Assembly (NCBI GenBank): GCA_946498375.1
Contig: CAMMOI010000005.1
Coordinates: forward strand, 1 to 50,487
Source of the DNA: an uncultured Mycoplasmatota bacterium
GTDB taxonomy: Bacteria > Bacillota_I > Bacilli_A > RF39 > UBA660
Length of the DNA stretch: 50,487 bases
Direction of reading: 5' to 3'
A model generated the notes under the pieces. The model was not told where the DNA came from and made no database searches. It saw only the letters and a program-made list of their open reading frames with translations. This document shows, one piece after another, positions 33,888-42,355 of the stretch (position 1 is the first letter of the stretch; every line of letters begins with the position of its first letter). A program made the position numbers and the translations under genes.

Positions 33888-35235
33888 AATAGTAGACGTT
33901 TTTGTGGCTTTCTTCAAACTTATATATGCTGGTATTGATAAAGCAATTGTTACACCAATTAGTAAGCTAGTTTATCGCATTAATAAAAGATTAAAAGGAA
34001 GCAATAATAAATTAGATAAAATTTTAAATAGACCTTTTACCTTAATTTATTTATCTTTAATATTTGCAATAGGGGTTTTCTTTTTAGTAAATAATAAAGT
34101 TATTAGTTTAGTTCAAACAGAAGCAGAAATATTATCTGATCAACCGGTTGTTGCAGAATATAATAAAGAAGCTTATGTTGTTGAGGGAATTCCTGAAAGT
34201 GTTGATGTAACCTTAATTGGAAGAAAAAGCGATTTATATTTAGCTAAACAATTAGGAGATCATGAAGTAAAATTAGATTTGACTAAATATGGAGTGGGAG
34301 AGCATAAGGTTAAATTAACCTATACTCAAACAGTAGGGTCTTTAAGTTATAAATTAGATCCTTCAACAGTATTAGTCGTAATTAAAGAAAAAATTAGTAC
34401 TTTAAAAACTATATCTTATGATTTATTAAACGAAGATAAATTAGATTCAAAATTAAGCGTTGGAAATGTTACTTTAGATCGAACTGAAGTAGTTATTAAA
34501 GGAGCAGAAGATACATTAGAACAAGTGGCAACTGTACGTGCTTTAATAGACTTAAGTAGTGATGAATTTACAGAAAAAGGAGATTATACTATTGATAATG
34601 TGCCTCTTGTTGCTTATGATTCATCTGGAAAAGTAGTAGAAAATGTAGAAATTGTTCCAGAAAAAGTAACTGCTACAGTTAGTTTAGAATCATACTCAGC
34701 TGAAGTTCCATTAAGAGTATTAACAACTGGAACACCACAAACCGGAAAAGCGATCTCTTCAATAGATACTTCTATTTCCAAAATAACTATTTATGGAGAT
34801 CAAGAAGCTGTAGAGCAAATTGAGTATGTCCCAGTAACTATTGATGTTAATAATTTAGGTGAAGAAAAAACTTATAATGTAACTATCAGTAAACCAAGTG
34901 GAGTTAGATCTATGAGTGATACAACAGCTTCAATTACAGTTAAGTTTGGAGAAGAAACACAAAAAACAATTGATAATATAGTTGTTCAATGGAAAAATTT
35001 ATCTTCTAATTATTCAGTAAATGCAAAATCACAGGAAGATGCTCAAATTTCTGTTATTGCTAAAGGAACTAAAGAAGTATTAGATTCACTTGATACTTCA
35101 ACAATTACAGCATATGTTGATTTAAGTGGATATACAGAAGGAGAACATCAAGTGAATGTTACTGTAGAAGGTAATGATCCTAAAGTTCAATTTATATCAA
35201 ACAAACAAATTACCTTAATTATTCAAACAAAATAA
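33880..35235 (+). CDS. cdaR: CdaA regulator CdaR (YbbR domains)
   Basis: A 451-residue protein with an N-terminal basic cytoplasmic part, one membrane segment (about 50-72) and about four YbbR-type beta repeats outside (visible starts near VVAEYNKEAYVVEGIPESVDV, and later TVSLESYSAEVPLRV). CdaR binds and regulates CdaA across the membrane. I use ATG 33880, 6 bases after AGGTG, overlapping cdaA by 8 bases; the ATG at 33847 is internal to cdaA and lacks a ribosome site. A terminator directly follows the stop. Confidence 0.9.
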   Translation: MRKIVDVFVAFFKLIYAGIDKAIVTPISKLVYRINKRLKGSNNKLDKILNRPFTLIYLSLIFAIGVFFLVNNKVISLVQTEAEILSDQPVVAEYNKEAYVVEGIPESVDVTLIGRKSDLYLAKQLGDHEVKLDLTKYGVGEHKVKLTYTQTVGSLSYKLDPSTVLVVIKEKISTLKTISYDLLNEDKLDSKLSVGNVTLDRTEVVIKGAEDTLEQVATVRALIDLSSDEFTEKGDYTIDNVPLVAYDSSGKVVENVEIVPEKVTATVSLESYSAEVPLRVLTTGTPQTGKAISSIDTSISKITIYGDQEAVEQIEYVPVTIDVNNLGEEKTYNVTISKPSGVRSMSDTTASITVKFGEETQKTIDNIVVQWKNLSSNYSVNAKSQEDAQISVIAKGTKEVLDSLDTSTITAYVDLSGYTEGEHQVNVTVEGNDPKVQFISNKQITLIIQTK

Positions 35236-35264
35236 AAATATCGCAACATTGCGATATTTTTATT
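35231..35264. terminator. Bidirectional terminator between cdaR and the DUF378 gene
   Basis: AATAAAAATATCGCAA and TTGCGATATTTTTATT are perfect 16-base arms around 2 bases. It overlaps the cdaR stop codon on one side and the DUF378 stop codon on the other, serving both converging genes. Confidence 0.9.
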
Positions 35265-35464
35265 TATTCGTGATTTAGATGCATGAATAATATGCCAATA
35301 TTTATGGCACCACATATACCAATTAATACATATATAACATTAGTTAAAACAGAATCAGCACCAAAAATAGCTGTTACTAAATTAAAGTCGAATAACCCAA
35401 CTAATGCCCAATTTAGAGCGCCAACTATGTTTAAACCTAATGCAACTTTTTGTAATGTTTCCAT
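35264..35464 (-). CDS. DUF378-family small membrane protein
   Basis: A 66-residue protein with two membrane segments: VALGLNIVGALNWALVGLF and VIYVLIGICGAINIGILF, with the family's GALNWALVG signature. DUF378 proteins are common in Bacillota and of unknown function. The internal ATG at 35464 is preferred because GAGGTTG lies just upstream of it; an in-frame ATG at 35476 overlaps that ribosome site. Reverse strand, single gene, sharing a terminator with cdaR. Confidence 0.85.
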   Translation of the reverse strand: METLQKVALGLNIVGALNWALVGLFDFNLVTAIFGADSVLTNVIYVLIGICGAINIGILFMHLNHE

Positions 35465-35569
35465 ATTCAACCTCATTTCTACTTTTAGTATGAATGAATT
35501 TTAAAAAAATATACATGAATATTTCAAGTTATTTATAATATATTTAAATTAGAAAAGGAATGGGGGATT

Positions 35570-36718
35570 ATGAAAAAAACACTATTATTAATTATTAGCA
35601 TACTTTTGCTTACTTGTAGCTGTGGTAAATTTGATATAACGCAAGCTAAAAATGAATTTAAAGACAAAGTTAGTTCATCAAAGGCTTATGAACTTAAAGC
35701 TAATATGGAAATCTATAATAACGAAGATACTTTTAAATATGCAATAACAGTAAACTATCAAAAAGATGATTATTATAAAGTAAGCATGATTAATCAGCAT
35801 AATGATCATGAACAAATCATACTGAAAAATGAAGAAGCGGTTTATGTTGTTACACCGAGTTTAAATAAAAGCTTTAAGTTTGAAAGCGAATGGCCAGATA
35901 ATAGTTCACAATCATATATTTTATCATCTTTGTTAAATGACTTGTTAAATGATACATCAGCAGAACTTAAGGAAGAAGACAATAAATATGTAATTAAAAC
36001 AGCTGTTAATTATCCACATAATAAATCTTTAGAATATCAAAGACTTTATTTTGATAAAGATATGAATTTAGAAAAAGTTTCAGTATATGATGGAAATGAT
36101 AACGAGAAAATTAAAGTAACTATAGAAAATATTGATTATAAAGCAAAATATAGTGATGATTATTTTGATTTAGAAACTTTAATTGATTCTACAGATTTAG
36201 AAAATAATGAAGATTCAGAATCAAATACAAATAATGAAACATCAGAAAATAATTCAAAAAATGAAAGTAAAAACAGTACAACTGATACTAACCAATCTGA
36301 AAATAATGCTCAAAGTAGTACCCAAGAAAGTAATACTCAAGATAATAACTTACAAGAAGACAGTCAAACTTCATCAATTAATGATATACTTTATCCACTT
36401 TATATACCAACAAATACGTATTTAAAAAGTACTGATACTATTACAAATGATAGCGTAGATAGAACAATACTAACATTTAATGGAGATAGTTCATTCATTT
36501 TAGTTCAAGAAGATGCCACAGTCTCTAAAGAATTTGAAATAATACCAGTTAGTGGGGAACCACTTATACTTTCAAATTCTATAGCTGCGTTATCGGATAA
36601 TTCATTAACTTGGCATGATAATGGTAAAGAATATTATCTTACAAGTTCTAATCTATCTTCAGATGAATTAATGACAATAGCCAGTTCTTTGGGAAATAGT
36701 ACATATATAGGAAAGTAA
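35570..36718 (+). CDS. Lipoprotein with LolA/GerS-like domain and C-terminal DUF4367-like domain
   Basis: A 382-residue exported lipoprotein. The lipobox ends at Cys18 (LLTCSC; Cys16 is an alternative). Residues about 20-205 resemble LolA-type lipoprotein carriers and the germination lipoprotein GerS: curved sheet strands ELKANMEIYNN, FKYAITVNYQKDDYYKVSM, then DLETLIDS. A Ser/Asn/Thr-rich linker (about 208-268) leads to a C-terminal domain with TWHDNGKEYYLTSSNLSSDEL, resembling DUF4367/anti-sigma-type domains. GerS-like proteins act in spore germination in Clostridia; here the role is inferred only. GGGGGA precedes the ATG. Confidence 0.75.
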   Translation: MKKTLLLIISILLLTCSCGKFDITQAKNEFKDKVSSSKAYELKANMEIYNNEDTFKYAITVNYQKDDYYKVSMINQHNDHEQIILKNEEAVYVVTPSLNKSFKFESEWPDNSSQSYILSSLLNDLLNDTSAELKEEDNKYVIKTAVNYPHNKSLEYQRLYFDKDMNLEKVSVYDGNDNEKIKVTIENIDYKAKYSDDYFDLETLIDSTDLENNEDSESNTNNETSENNSKNESKNSTTDTNQSENNAQSSTQESNTQDNNLQEDSQTSSINDILYPLYIPTNTYLKSTDTITNDSVDRTILTFNGDSSFILVQEDATVSKEFEIIPVSGEPLILSNSIAALSDNSLTWHDNGKEYYLTSSNLSSDELMTIASSLGNSTYIGK

Positions 36719-36734
36719 TCTGACTTTCTTTTTT
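36711..36734 (+). terminator. Terminator after the lipoprotein gene
   Basis: GAAAGT and ACTTTC pair around 6 bases and run into T-rich sequence. The 5' arm overlaps the stop codon. Confidence 0.65.
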
Positions 36735-36789
36735 CTTTACATAAGTTTTAATTTATTATAAAATAATAATGATAATAAGGAGAATGCTT

Positions 36790-38793
36790 ATGTTTAGAAA
36801 TCTATTTAGAAAAAGATTTAATCTAGATAAAGAATTAAAAAAAGTACAAAAAAAAGGAATTTATAATCCAAAAGTAAAAATGATGTCGATTATAGGCATT
36901 GCTCTTTTGACTGTTGGCCTAGGCGTTTCTTTTTCCTTATTTTCTTATTCTTCCGGAGATATCCAAGCTTATAATTCCAAAATTAATAAAGTAATGAAAG
37001 TTAAAGTAAATATTGAAAATGGATCTTTAAAAACATTAGCTGCTAAGATTTTAGCAGATAATGAAATACAAGATAATCCAACATTTACTAACAGCCATAC
37101 AGATGAAGGGTTATTTGTTCAAAGTGGCGATTCTACTAAAAGTGTAGATGGTGATCCAACGTATTACTTTCGTGGAGAAGTAGATAATAATTATGTATCA
37201 TTTGCCGGAAGTATTTGGCGTATTATTAGAATAAATGAAGATGGAACAGTAAGACTTATTAGTAATGAAAAAGAACTTGCAAAAAATAGTTCCTATAATT
37301 CTACTAATAGTACGACTTATAGTGGAAGTTTAGTAGCAACATCGGTTAATAATTGGTATAATTCTTTAGCAAGTGAATATAAAGAATATATTGCTCAGGG
37401 AACATTTTGTAATGATACAACTAATACAGCATCCAGCAGATACAATACAAATGCAACCTTTGTATGTCCAAGTAATGCTAAATCACTTAAATTATATGCT
37501 GGTTTAATTAGTGGAGATGAAGTTATATATGCCGGAGCATCACATAGTAGTTATTCTCCTACATATTTAAATATAAGTTCATGGTATTGGACAATGACAG
37601 CAGCCGATTCTTCTAATATGTATATTGGTTTAAATAATGGTTTATGGAATTATACAAGTGCAACAACAGGAACAGGAAGAGATGTACGACCAGTTATAAA
37701 TATTAAAGCAGAAGCAATGTATGACAGTGGAGATGGAACTGCTTCAAATCCTTACAAAATTTCAGGAGTAACTGAAGATGCAGCATCAATTACACTAACT
37801 CCTTTATATAATGAAAAAGCCGAAGTAGAAATCTATCCAAATGTAGGACTATCTAATGCAACGATAAGTTGTGAAAATAATCAAACGGCCAGTTATGATT
37901 TAGATACAAACACATTTAGTATTACGCCTACAGAAGATACTACTTGTACAATAACATTTGAAGAAAAAATATTAAATATTAAGTTGCCGGCTTTCTTTGA
38001 TTATAATTTAGCAAGTATTGTTGATTATTATCCAGAATTCACTAAAGATAATATAGAATTAAAAGGTAGTTATTATCATATAAAAATACCTGTTGATCCA
38101 ACTAAGGAATTGAGTATCGATTCAATTACAGTTTGGAATGATACTTATTATGTAGTTAGTGAAAAAAAATACCATACTATGTTTTCTGTAAATTCAAGTG
38201 GTATTCAGGATCACGAGATAAGTTATGAAGACGATGAGCATCATTATCATGATGATATTGATAATTCTATATGTCGAGTAACAGAAAATACTGATGTTTA
38301 TGATGGAACTAAAATAGATATTTATATTCCTAAACTGAATAGCTTTACTTCTACAGATTCTTTGGTGTGCGATTTGATGGATGCCTATATGGCTTATCAA
38401 GTTCAATTTAACTATACTGCTCAAGTTACGGGACCTTCCTCAGCAAGCATATTATATGAACATGATACAATAGATGGAGGAGAAGCTCTAACAGAAAAAT
38501 TTTTTCCTTATGATTTAAGTGGAGGCTCACAAAATATTAGTACTTATACTCAAAAAACATTGACATTTGCTGAAAATATTTCGGGTATAACCACTGGCAC
38601 TTCTAATGAGTATGTAAACATTAAATATTCCGGTAAGACTCTGACTTTATCATTGAAAAAGGAAATCTTGCCGTCTAGTTACACTTATAATAGCAGTACA
38701 AAATGGCTAAACTCTACTTATCCAATTGGAAAGGGAGGAAGAATTTGGATAAGCAAAGTTCTATCTGGAGAAATTTATACCACCACTGGTTAA
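36790..38793 (+). CDS. Large surface protein with lectin-fold-like (DUF6273-like) domain
   Basis: A 667-residue protein: basic N-terminus, one membrane segment (about 36-58), then an external region. Residues about 115-315 contain AGSIWRIIRINEDGTVRLI, a WYNSL helix and a late SSWYWTMTAAD...RDVRPVINI, a pattern resembling DUF6273/C-type-lectin-like surface proteins of gut Firmicutes. The rest (about 330-667) is beta-rich with Asp/Thr-rich strands and no recognised family. Probably a membrane-anchored binding protein. ATG 36790 has AAGGAG at 7 bases; the ATGs at 36769 and 36784 lie before or next to that site. Function unknown. Confidence 0.72.
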   Translation: MFRNLFRKRFNLDKELKKVQKKGIYNPKVKMMSIIGIALLTVGLGVSFSLFSYSSGDIQAYNSKINKVMKVKVNIENGSLKTLAAKILADNEIQDNPTFTNSHTDEGLFVQSGDSTKSVDGDPTYYFRGEVDNNYVSFAGSIWRIIRINEDGTVRLISNEKELAKNSSYNSTNSTTYSGSLVATSVNNWYNSLASEYKEYIAQGTFCNDTTNTASSRYNTNATFVCPSNAKSLKLYAGLISGDEVIYAGASHSSYSPTYLNISSWYWTMTAADSSNMYIGLNNGLWNYTSATTGTGRDVRPVINIKAEAMYDSGDGTASNPYKISGVTEDAASITLTPLYNEKAEVEIYPNVGLSNATISCENNQTASYDLDTNTFSITPTEDTTCTITFEEKILNIKLPAFFDYNLASIVDYYPEFTKDNIELKGSYYHIKIPVDPTKELSIDSITVWNDTYYVVSEKKYHTMFSVNSSGIQDHEISYEDDEHHYHDDIDNSICRVTENTDVYDGTKIDIYIPKLNSFTSTDSLVCDLMDAYMAYQVQFNYTAQVTGPSSASILYEHDTIDGGEALTEKFFPYDLSGGSQNISTYTQKTLTFAENISGITTGTSNEYVNIKYSGKTLTLSLKKEILPSSYTYNSSTKWLNSTYPIGKGGRIWISKVLSGEIYTTTG

Positions 38794-38794
38794 A

Positions 38795-38821
38795 AAGCAA
38801 CTACTTATTAGTTGTTTTTTT
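38795..38821 (+). terminator. Terminator after the surface protein gene
   Basis: GCAACTA and TAGTTGT pair around a 5-base loop and are followed by seven T. Confidence 0.75.
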
Positions 38822-38871
38822 GTAAAGAAAAAATTGATAAGGCTATTTAAATGGCATATTTATTTATTCTG

Positions 38872-38880
38872 TGATATCAT
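38872..38880 (+). promoter_or_regulatory. Extended -10 candidate for yvcK
   Basis: TGATATCAT (TGn plus TATCAT), 21 bases before the GTG start, followed by AGGTGG. Confidence 0.4.
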
Positions 38881-38901
38881 ATATTTAAGTAGGTGGTTAA
38901 G

Positions 38902-39849
38902 GTGAAAAATGTTGTGATTTTTGGGGGAGGTAGTGGCTTATCTCAACTATTAAAAGGTTTAAAATTATTTCCTATTAATGTAACAGCTGTAGTTAGCATG
39001 GCTGATAATGGGGGAAGTACAGGAATTTTGCGAAAAGAATTTGATATTTCAGCAGTAGGTGATATTTCAAAAGTGTTGCTAGCTATGGCTAATACAGATT
39101 CGGATAATACTCAATTACTTAATTATCGATTTCCAGGAAATTCTAAATTAGCAAAACATTCTATTAAAAACTTACTTTTAGCTGCTCTTTTAGAAATTAA
39201 AGGTGATTTTGCACATGCAATACCTGTATTATGTAAATTGTTTAATATTCAAGGAACAGTTTTACCTCTAACTGAGGAATCAGTTGATTTAATTGGCAAA
39301 ACTGAATTTGGAGAATATATAATAGGAGAAAGCCAAATAACTAAGGCTAATGCTAAAATTGATGAGATATTTTATGATAAAAAATTTGAAATAAATCCTG
39401 AAATATTTAAAGCGTTAAATAAGGCCGACTTGATTATTTTTTCATGCGGAAGTTTATATACATCAGTTTTGCCTCATTTAGTATTACCTCAAATTCAAGA
39501 GGCTATAAATAATTCTTCTGCTAAAACTATGTATGTATGTAATTTAGTTACACAGCCTGGAGAAACAGATCAATATACAGTAAGTGATCATATTAAGGTT
39601 TTTAATAAATATTTAGGTGAAAATGGATTAGATGCAATTGTTGCTAATAATGCTAAAATGTCAAATTATCTGGTGAAAAAGTATGCATCAGAAGAACAAA
39701 AAGATCCTGTAGTAATTGATAGAAAAAATATTGAAAAAATGAATGTTAAATTAATAGAAGATAAAATATACAAAATTGAGGATAATGTACTAAGACATGA
39801 TGCTTTAAAAACAGCATACCTTATATTTTCGTATTTAATGGAAGATTAA
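38902..39849 (+). CDS. yvcK: YvcK/GlmR-type CofD-like protein
   Basis: A 315-residue protein: KNVVIFGGGSGLSQLLKGL at the N-terminus, then ADNGGSTGILRKEF and GDISKVLLA, the CofD-like nucleotide-sugar-binding fold. YvcK (GlmR/MgfK) binds UDP-GlcNAc and links carbon metabolism to wall precursor supply, needed on gluconeogenic media. The GTG at 38902 follows AGGTGG by 5 bases and gives the usual N-terminus; the GTG at 38893 lies in that site. whiA begins one base after its stop. The usual upstream partner rapZ is absent here. Confidence 0.92.
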   Translation: MKNVVIFGGGSGLSQLLKGLKLFPINVTAVVSMADNGGSTGILRKEFDISAVGDISKVLLAMANTDSDNTQLLNYRFPGNSKLAKHSIKNLLLAALLEIKGDFAHAIPVLCKLFNIQGTVLPLTEESVDLIGKTEFGEYIIGESQITKANAKIDEIFYDKKFEINPEIFKALNKADLIIFSCGSLYTSVLPHLVLPQIQEAINNSSAKTMYVCNLVTQPGETDQYTVSDHIKVFNKYLGENGLDAIVANNAKMSNYLVKKYASEEQKDPVVIDRKNIEKMNVKLIEDKIYKIEDNVLRHDALKTAYLIFSYLMED

Positions 39850-39850
39850 T

Positions 39851-40777
39851 ATGAGTTTTACAACAAAGATTAAGGAAGAAATATCAAAAGGATCAATAGA
39901 AAGAATCAGCGCTTTACCAGAATTATCTGCATTTATTAAATACAATAACGGAATATCATTAAATAAAATAACGTTAACAATTGAAAATGCATCTGTAGCA
40001 AGAAGAATTTATAAATTAATAAAATGCTTATATGATATAAATATTAAAGTAATAATTAGAAATCAAAAAAGATTTCGAGTTAAACAGATTTATATTTTGG
40101 AAATTTCAGAGAATATAAATAAAATAATTGCTGATTTACAAATATATAATACAGATAAGAATTTTTTGAATACTTATTTATTAGATACAGCTGAAGATAA
40201 ACTAGCGTTTTTGAAAGGAGCTTTTTTAGCTTGTGGAAGTATTAGTGATCCATCAACAAGTGGGTACCATATGGAATATGTAATAAGGTTAAAAAAAGAA
40301 GCTTTAGAAATTCAAAATTTACTTAGTTATTTTTCAATTAGTTCGAAAATATTAAAACGAGCAAATAGATATATGACTTATATTAAAAATGCAGAAAATA
40401 TAAGCGATATAATAAAAATGTTTGGTGCTACTAATTCGCTATTTTATTTTGAGGATATAAGAATATATAGGGATCATAAAAATATGGTTAATAGGTTAAA
40501 TAATTGTGAAGTTGCAAATCAAGATAAAGCAATTAAGGCTAGTTTAGATCAGATGGAAAATATTAATTATTTAAAAAAACATGATTTGATAAATTTATTA
40601 GATAATCGAACTAAAGATATAATTCTATATCGCGAGAAGTATCCTAATATTACTTTAAATGAATTAGCCAAAATAATATCTTTAGAAACAAATAAACCAA
40701 TTACTAAGTCTGGGGTTAATCATTGTTTTATAAAGGTAAGACAATTAGTTAATAGACATAAAAATAATCAAAAATAG
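39851..40777 (+). CDS. whiA: WhiA-family DNA-binding protein
   Basis: A 308-residue protein combining a LAGLIDADG-like N-terminal region (about 85-205, LKGAFLACGSISDPSTSGYHMEY) and a C-terminal helix-turn-helix (about 230-308, ending LAKIISLETNKPITKSGVNHCF). In Gram-positives WhiA influences division, chromosome segregation and, in actinomycetes, sporulation. It directly follows yvcK (1-base gap), as in Bacillus, and precedes the hydrolase fusion by 16 bases, suggesting a three-gene unit. Confidence 0.94.
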   Translation: MSFTTKIKEEISKGSIERISALPELSAFIKYNNGISLNKITLTIENASVARRIYKLIKCLYDINIKVIIRNQKRFRVKQIYILEISENINKIIADLQIYNTDKNFLNTYLLDTAEDKLAFLKGAFLACGSISDPSTSGYHMEYVIRLKKEALEIQNLLSYFSISSKILKRANRYMTYIKNAENISDIIKMFGATNSLFYFEDIRIYRDHKNMVNRLNNCEVANQDKAIKASLDQMENINYLKKHDLINLLDNRTKDIILYREKYPNITLNELAKIISLETNKPITKSGVNHCFIKVRQLVNRHKNNQK

Positions 40778-40793
40778 AAAAAGAGGGAGTAAT

Positions 40794-42344
40794 ATGGATT
40801 TTTGTGCTGATTATCATTTTTTAGAAGGAGTTAGAATAATTACTTTTGTAATTAAAGCTTTTTTATTTATTATTCCAAGTTTGCTTATTGTTATGGGATC
40901 CTATGATTTTATTAAATCAGTATTAAGCCCTGAAAAAGAGGAAATAAAAACAAATGCATTTAAATTTGGAAAAAGATTGGCAAGTGCTGTTTTAATTTTT
41001 TTGATTCCATCGATTATTAATATTGTTTTTTCTATGGTAAGTAATTTTTCTAATACGACATTAATTTTAGGGGATTGTATGAAAAATGCTAATAAAGAAT
41101 ATATTGCTGCTTTAAAAGCTTATCATCAACAACTTTTAGAAGATAATAAAAAAGAACAAGAGGAATATGATGTTACATATGATCCTAATAAACATGTTAA
41201 TGATCCTAATAGTTCTTCATCTACTTCTATTAATACAAATGGTGATTTATTAGAGATTGCTCAAAAATCTTGGCAACAAATAGCAAATGGAGATTATAAT
41301 TATGGAGGGGCAAGTATTCCTATTAGTGGCTCAACAGTTGATTGTAGTTCGTTTGTAAGTTGGATTTTATATCAATATGGTTATAGTGATGAATTTGGAG
41401 GATATCAACATATTACGCAACAGTTTGTTTCAACAAATTGGAACGAGAAATTTGGTTGGGAAGAAATTACTGTTGGAGCAGGAGAAGATGTCTCATCTAA
41501 ATTACAACCTGGAGATATATTAGTAAGAGATAATGGAGATAATAACGGACATATGAATATTACTGTTGAAGTAACTTCTGATGGTAAAGTAATGGCTTAT
41601 GATTGCGGTTCTAAAAGTAATTGGGTAAATTCTGGTGGTAATCCTGTTGATAAGTCTAAATTTGCTAAAAGCGATAGTCGTTCAGGGAAAATAATTAGAA
41701 TAACTAATAGCAATAATAGTTCGAATAATAGCCAATTAAATAGTACTAATTCTTCTAATTCTTCAGTGGGATATTCTAATTCTTCAAATAATATAATTTT
41801 TATTGGAGATTCGCGAATGGTGGGACTATGTGCAACTGTAAGTGGTGATTATAATAAATGTCAATTTGCTAATAATGGGGCTTTTGAATATAATCAAGAA
41901 ATTTTTATTTCTCAAGGGAGTATGAGTTATAATTGGTTTGCTAATACAGCAGTGCCAGCTGTTAATCAAATTTTAAAAAGTAATTCTTCTAAAAAGTATA
42001 CAATAATTTCTAACATGGGTGTAAATATGTTATTAAGTGATGTAGATAAGTATATATCTAAATATAAAGAATTATCAAATGGTGAGTGGAAAGATCAAAA
42101 TGTGATTATTGTTTCTGTAAATCCTGTTGATGAGAATAAAGAAGCTGCTAATGGATATTCGACTAAAAATTCTGATATAGAAACATTTAATCAAAAAACA
42201 AAAGATGGTATTTCAACTTTTGCTAATTTTAAATATTGTGATGTATATAGTCAAATAAAAAATAATTTTAATACAACTGATGGCTTGCATTATGATTCAA
42301 ATACTTATCAATCTATTTATAATAAAATGAAAGGATGCGTTTAA
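40794..42344 (+). CDS. Membrane-anchored NlpC/P60-like peptidase fused to SGNH hydrolase, VirB2/TrbC-like N-terminus
   Basis: A 516-residue, three-part protein. Residues 1-105 have two membrane segments separated by a short basic loop (FIKSVLSPEKEEIKTNAFKF), resembling VirB2/TrbC pilin-like proteins. Residues about 155-305 form an NlpC/P60-like cysteine peptidase: Cys184 in VDCSSFVSW, His253 in NNGHMNI. After a Ser/Asn-rich linker, residues about 330-516 form an SGNH hydrolase: GDSR with Ser340 and the DGLH catalytic pair Asp496-His499. Together they suggest a tethered peptidoglycan peptidase plus deacetylase. GAGGGAG precedes the ATG. It is downstream of yvcK-whiA and convergent with the LCP gene. 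Confidence 0.82.
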   Translation: MDFCADYHFLEGVRIITFVIKAFLFIIPSLLIVMGSYDFIKSVLSPEKEEIKTNAFKFGKRLASAVLIFLIPSIINIVFSMVSNFSNTTLILGDCMKNANKEYIAALKAYHQQLLEDNKKEQEEYDVTYDPNKHVNDPNSSSSTSINTNGDLLEIAQKSWQQIANGDYNYGGASIPISGSTVDCSSFVSWILYQYGYSDEFGGYQHITQQFVSTNWNEKFGWEEITVGAGEDVSSKLQPGDILVRDNGDNNGHMNITVEVTSDGKVMAYDCGSKSNWVNSGGNPVDKSKFAKSDSRSGKIIRITNSNNSSNNSQLNSTNSSNSSVGYSNSSNNIIFIGDSRMVGLCATVSGDYNKCQFANNGAFEYNQEIFISQGSMSYNWFANTAVPAVNQILKSNSSKKYTIISNMGVNMLLSDVDKYISKYKELSNGEWKDQNVIIVSVNPVDENKEAANGYSTKNSDIETFNQKTKDGISTFANFKYCDVYSQIKNNFNTTDGLHYDSNTYQSIYNKMKGCV

Positions 42345-42355
42345 TGCATCCTTTT
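42330..42355. terminator. Bidirectional terminator overlapping both converging stop codons
   Basis: AAAGGATGC and GCATCCTTT form a perfect 9-pair stem with a 7-base loop. The forward stop TAA is in the loop and the reverse gene's stop begins at the end of the 3' arm, only 9 bases lying between the two genes. Confidence 0.85.

Noticed and set aside
35236-35569. glmM expected after cdaR
   Set aside because: A terminator and a reverse-strand DUF378 gene follow instead; glmM must lie elsewhere.
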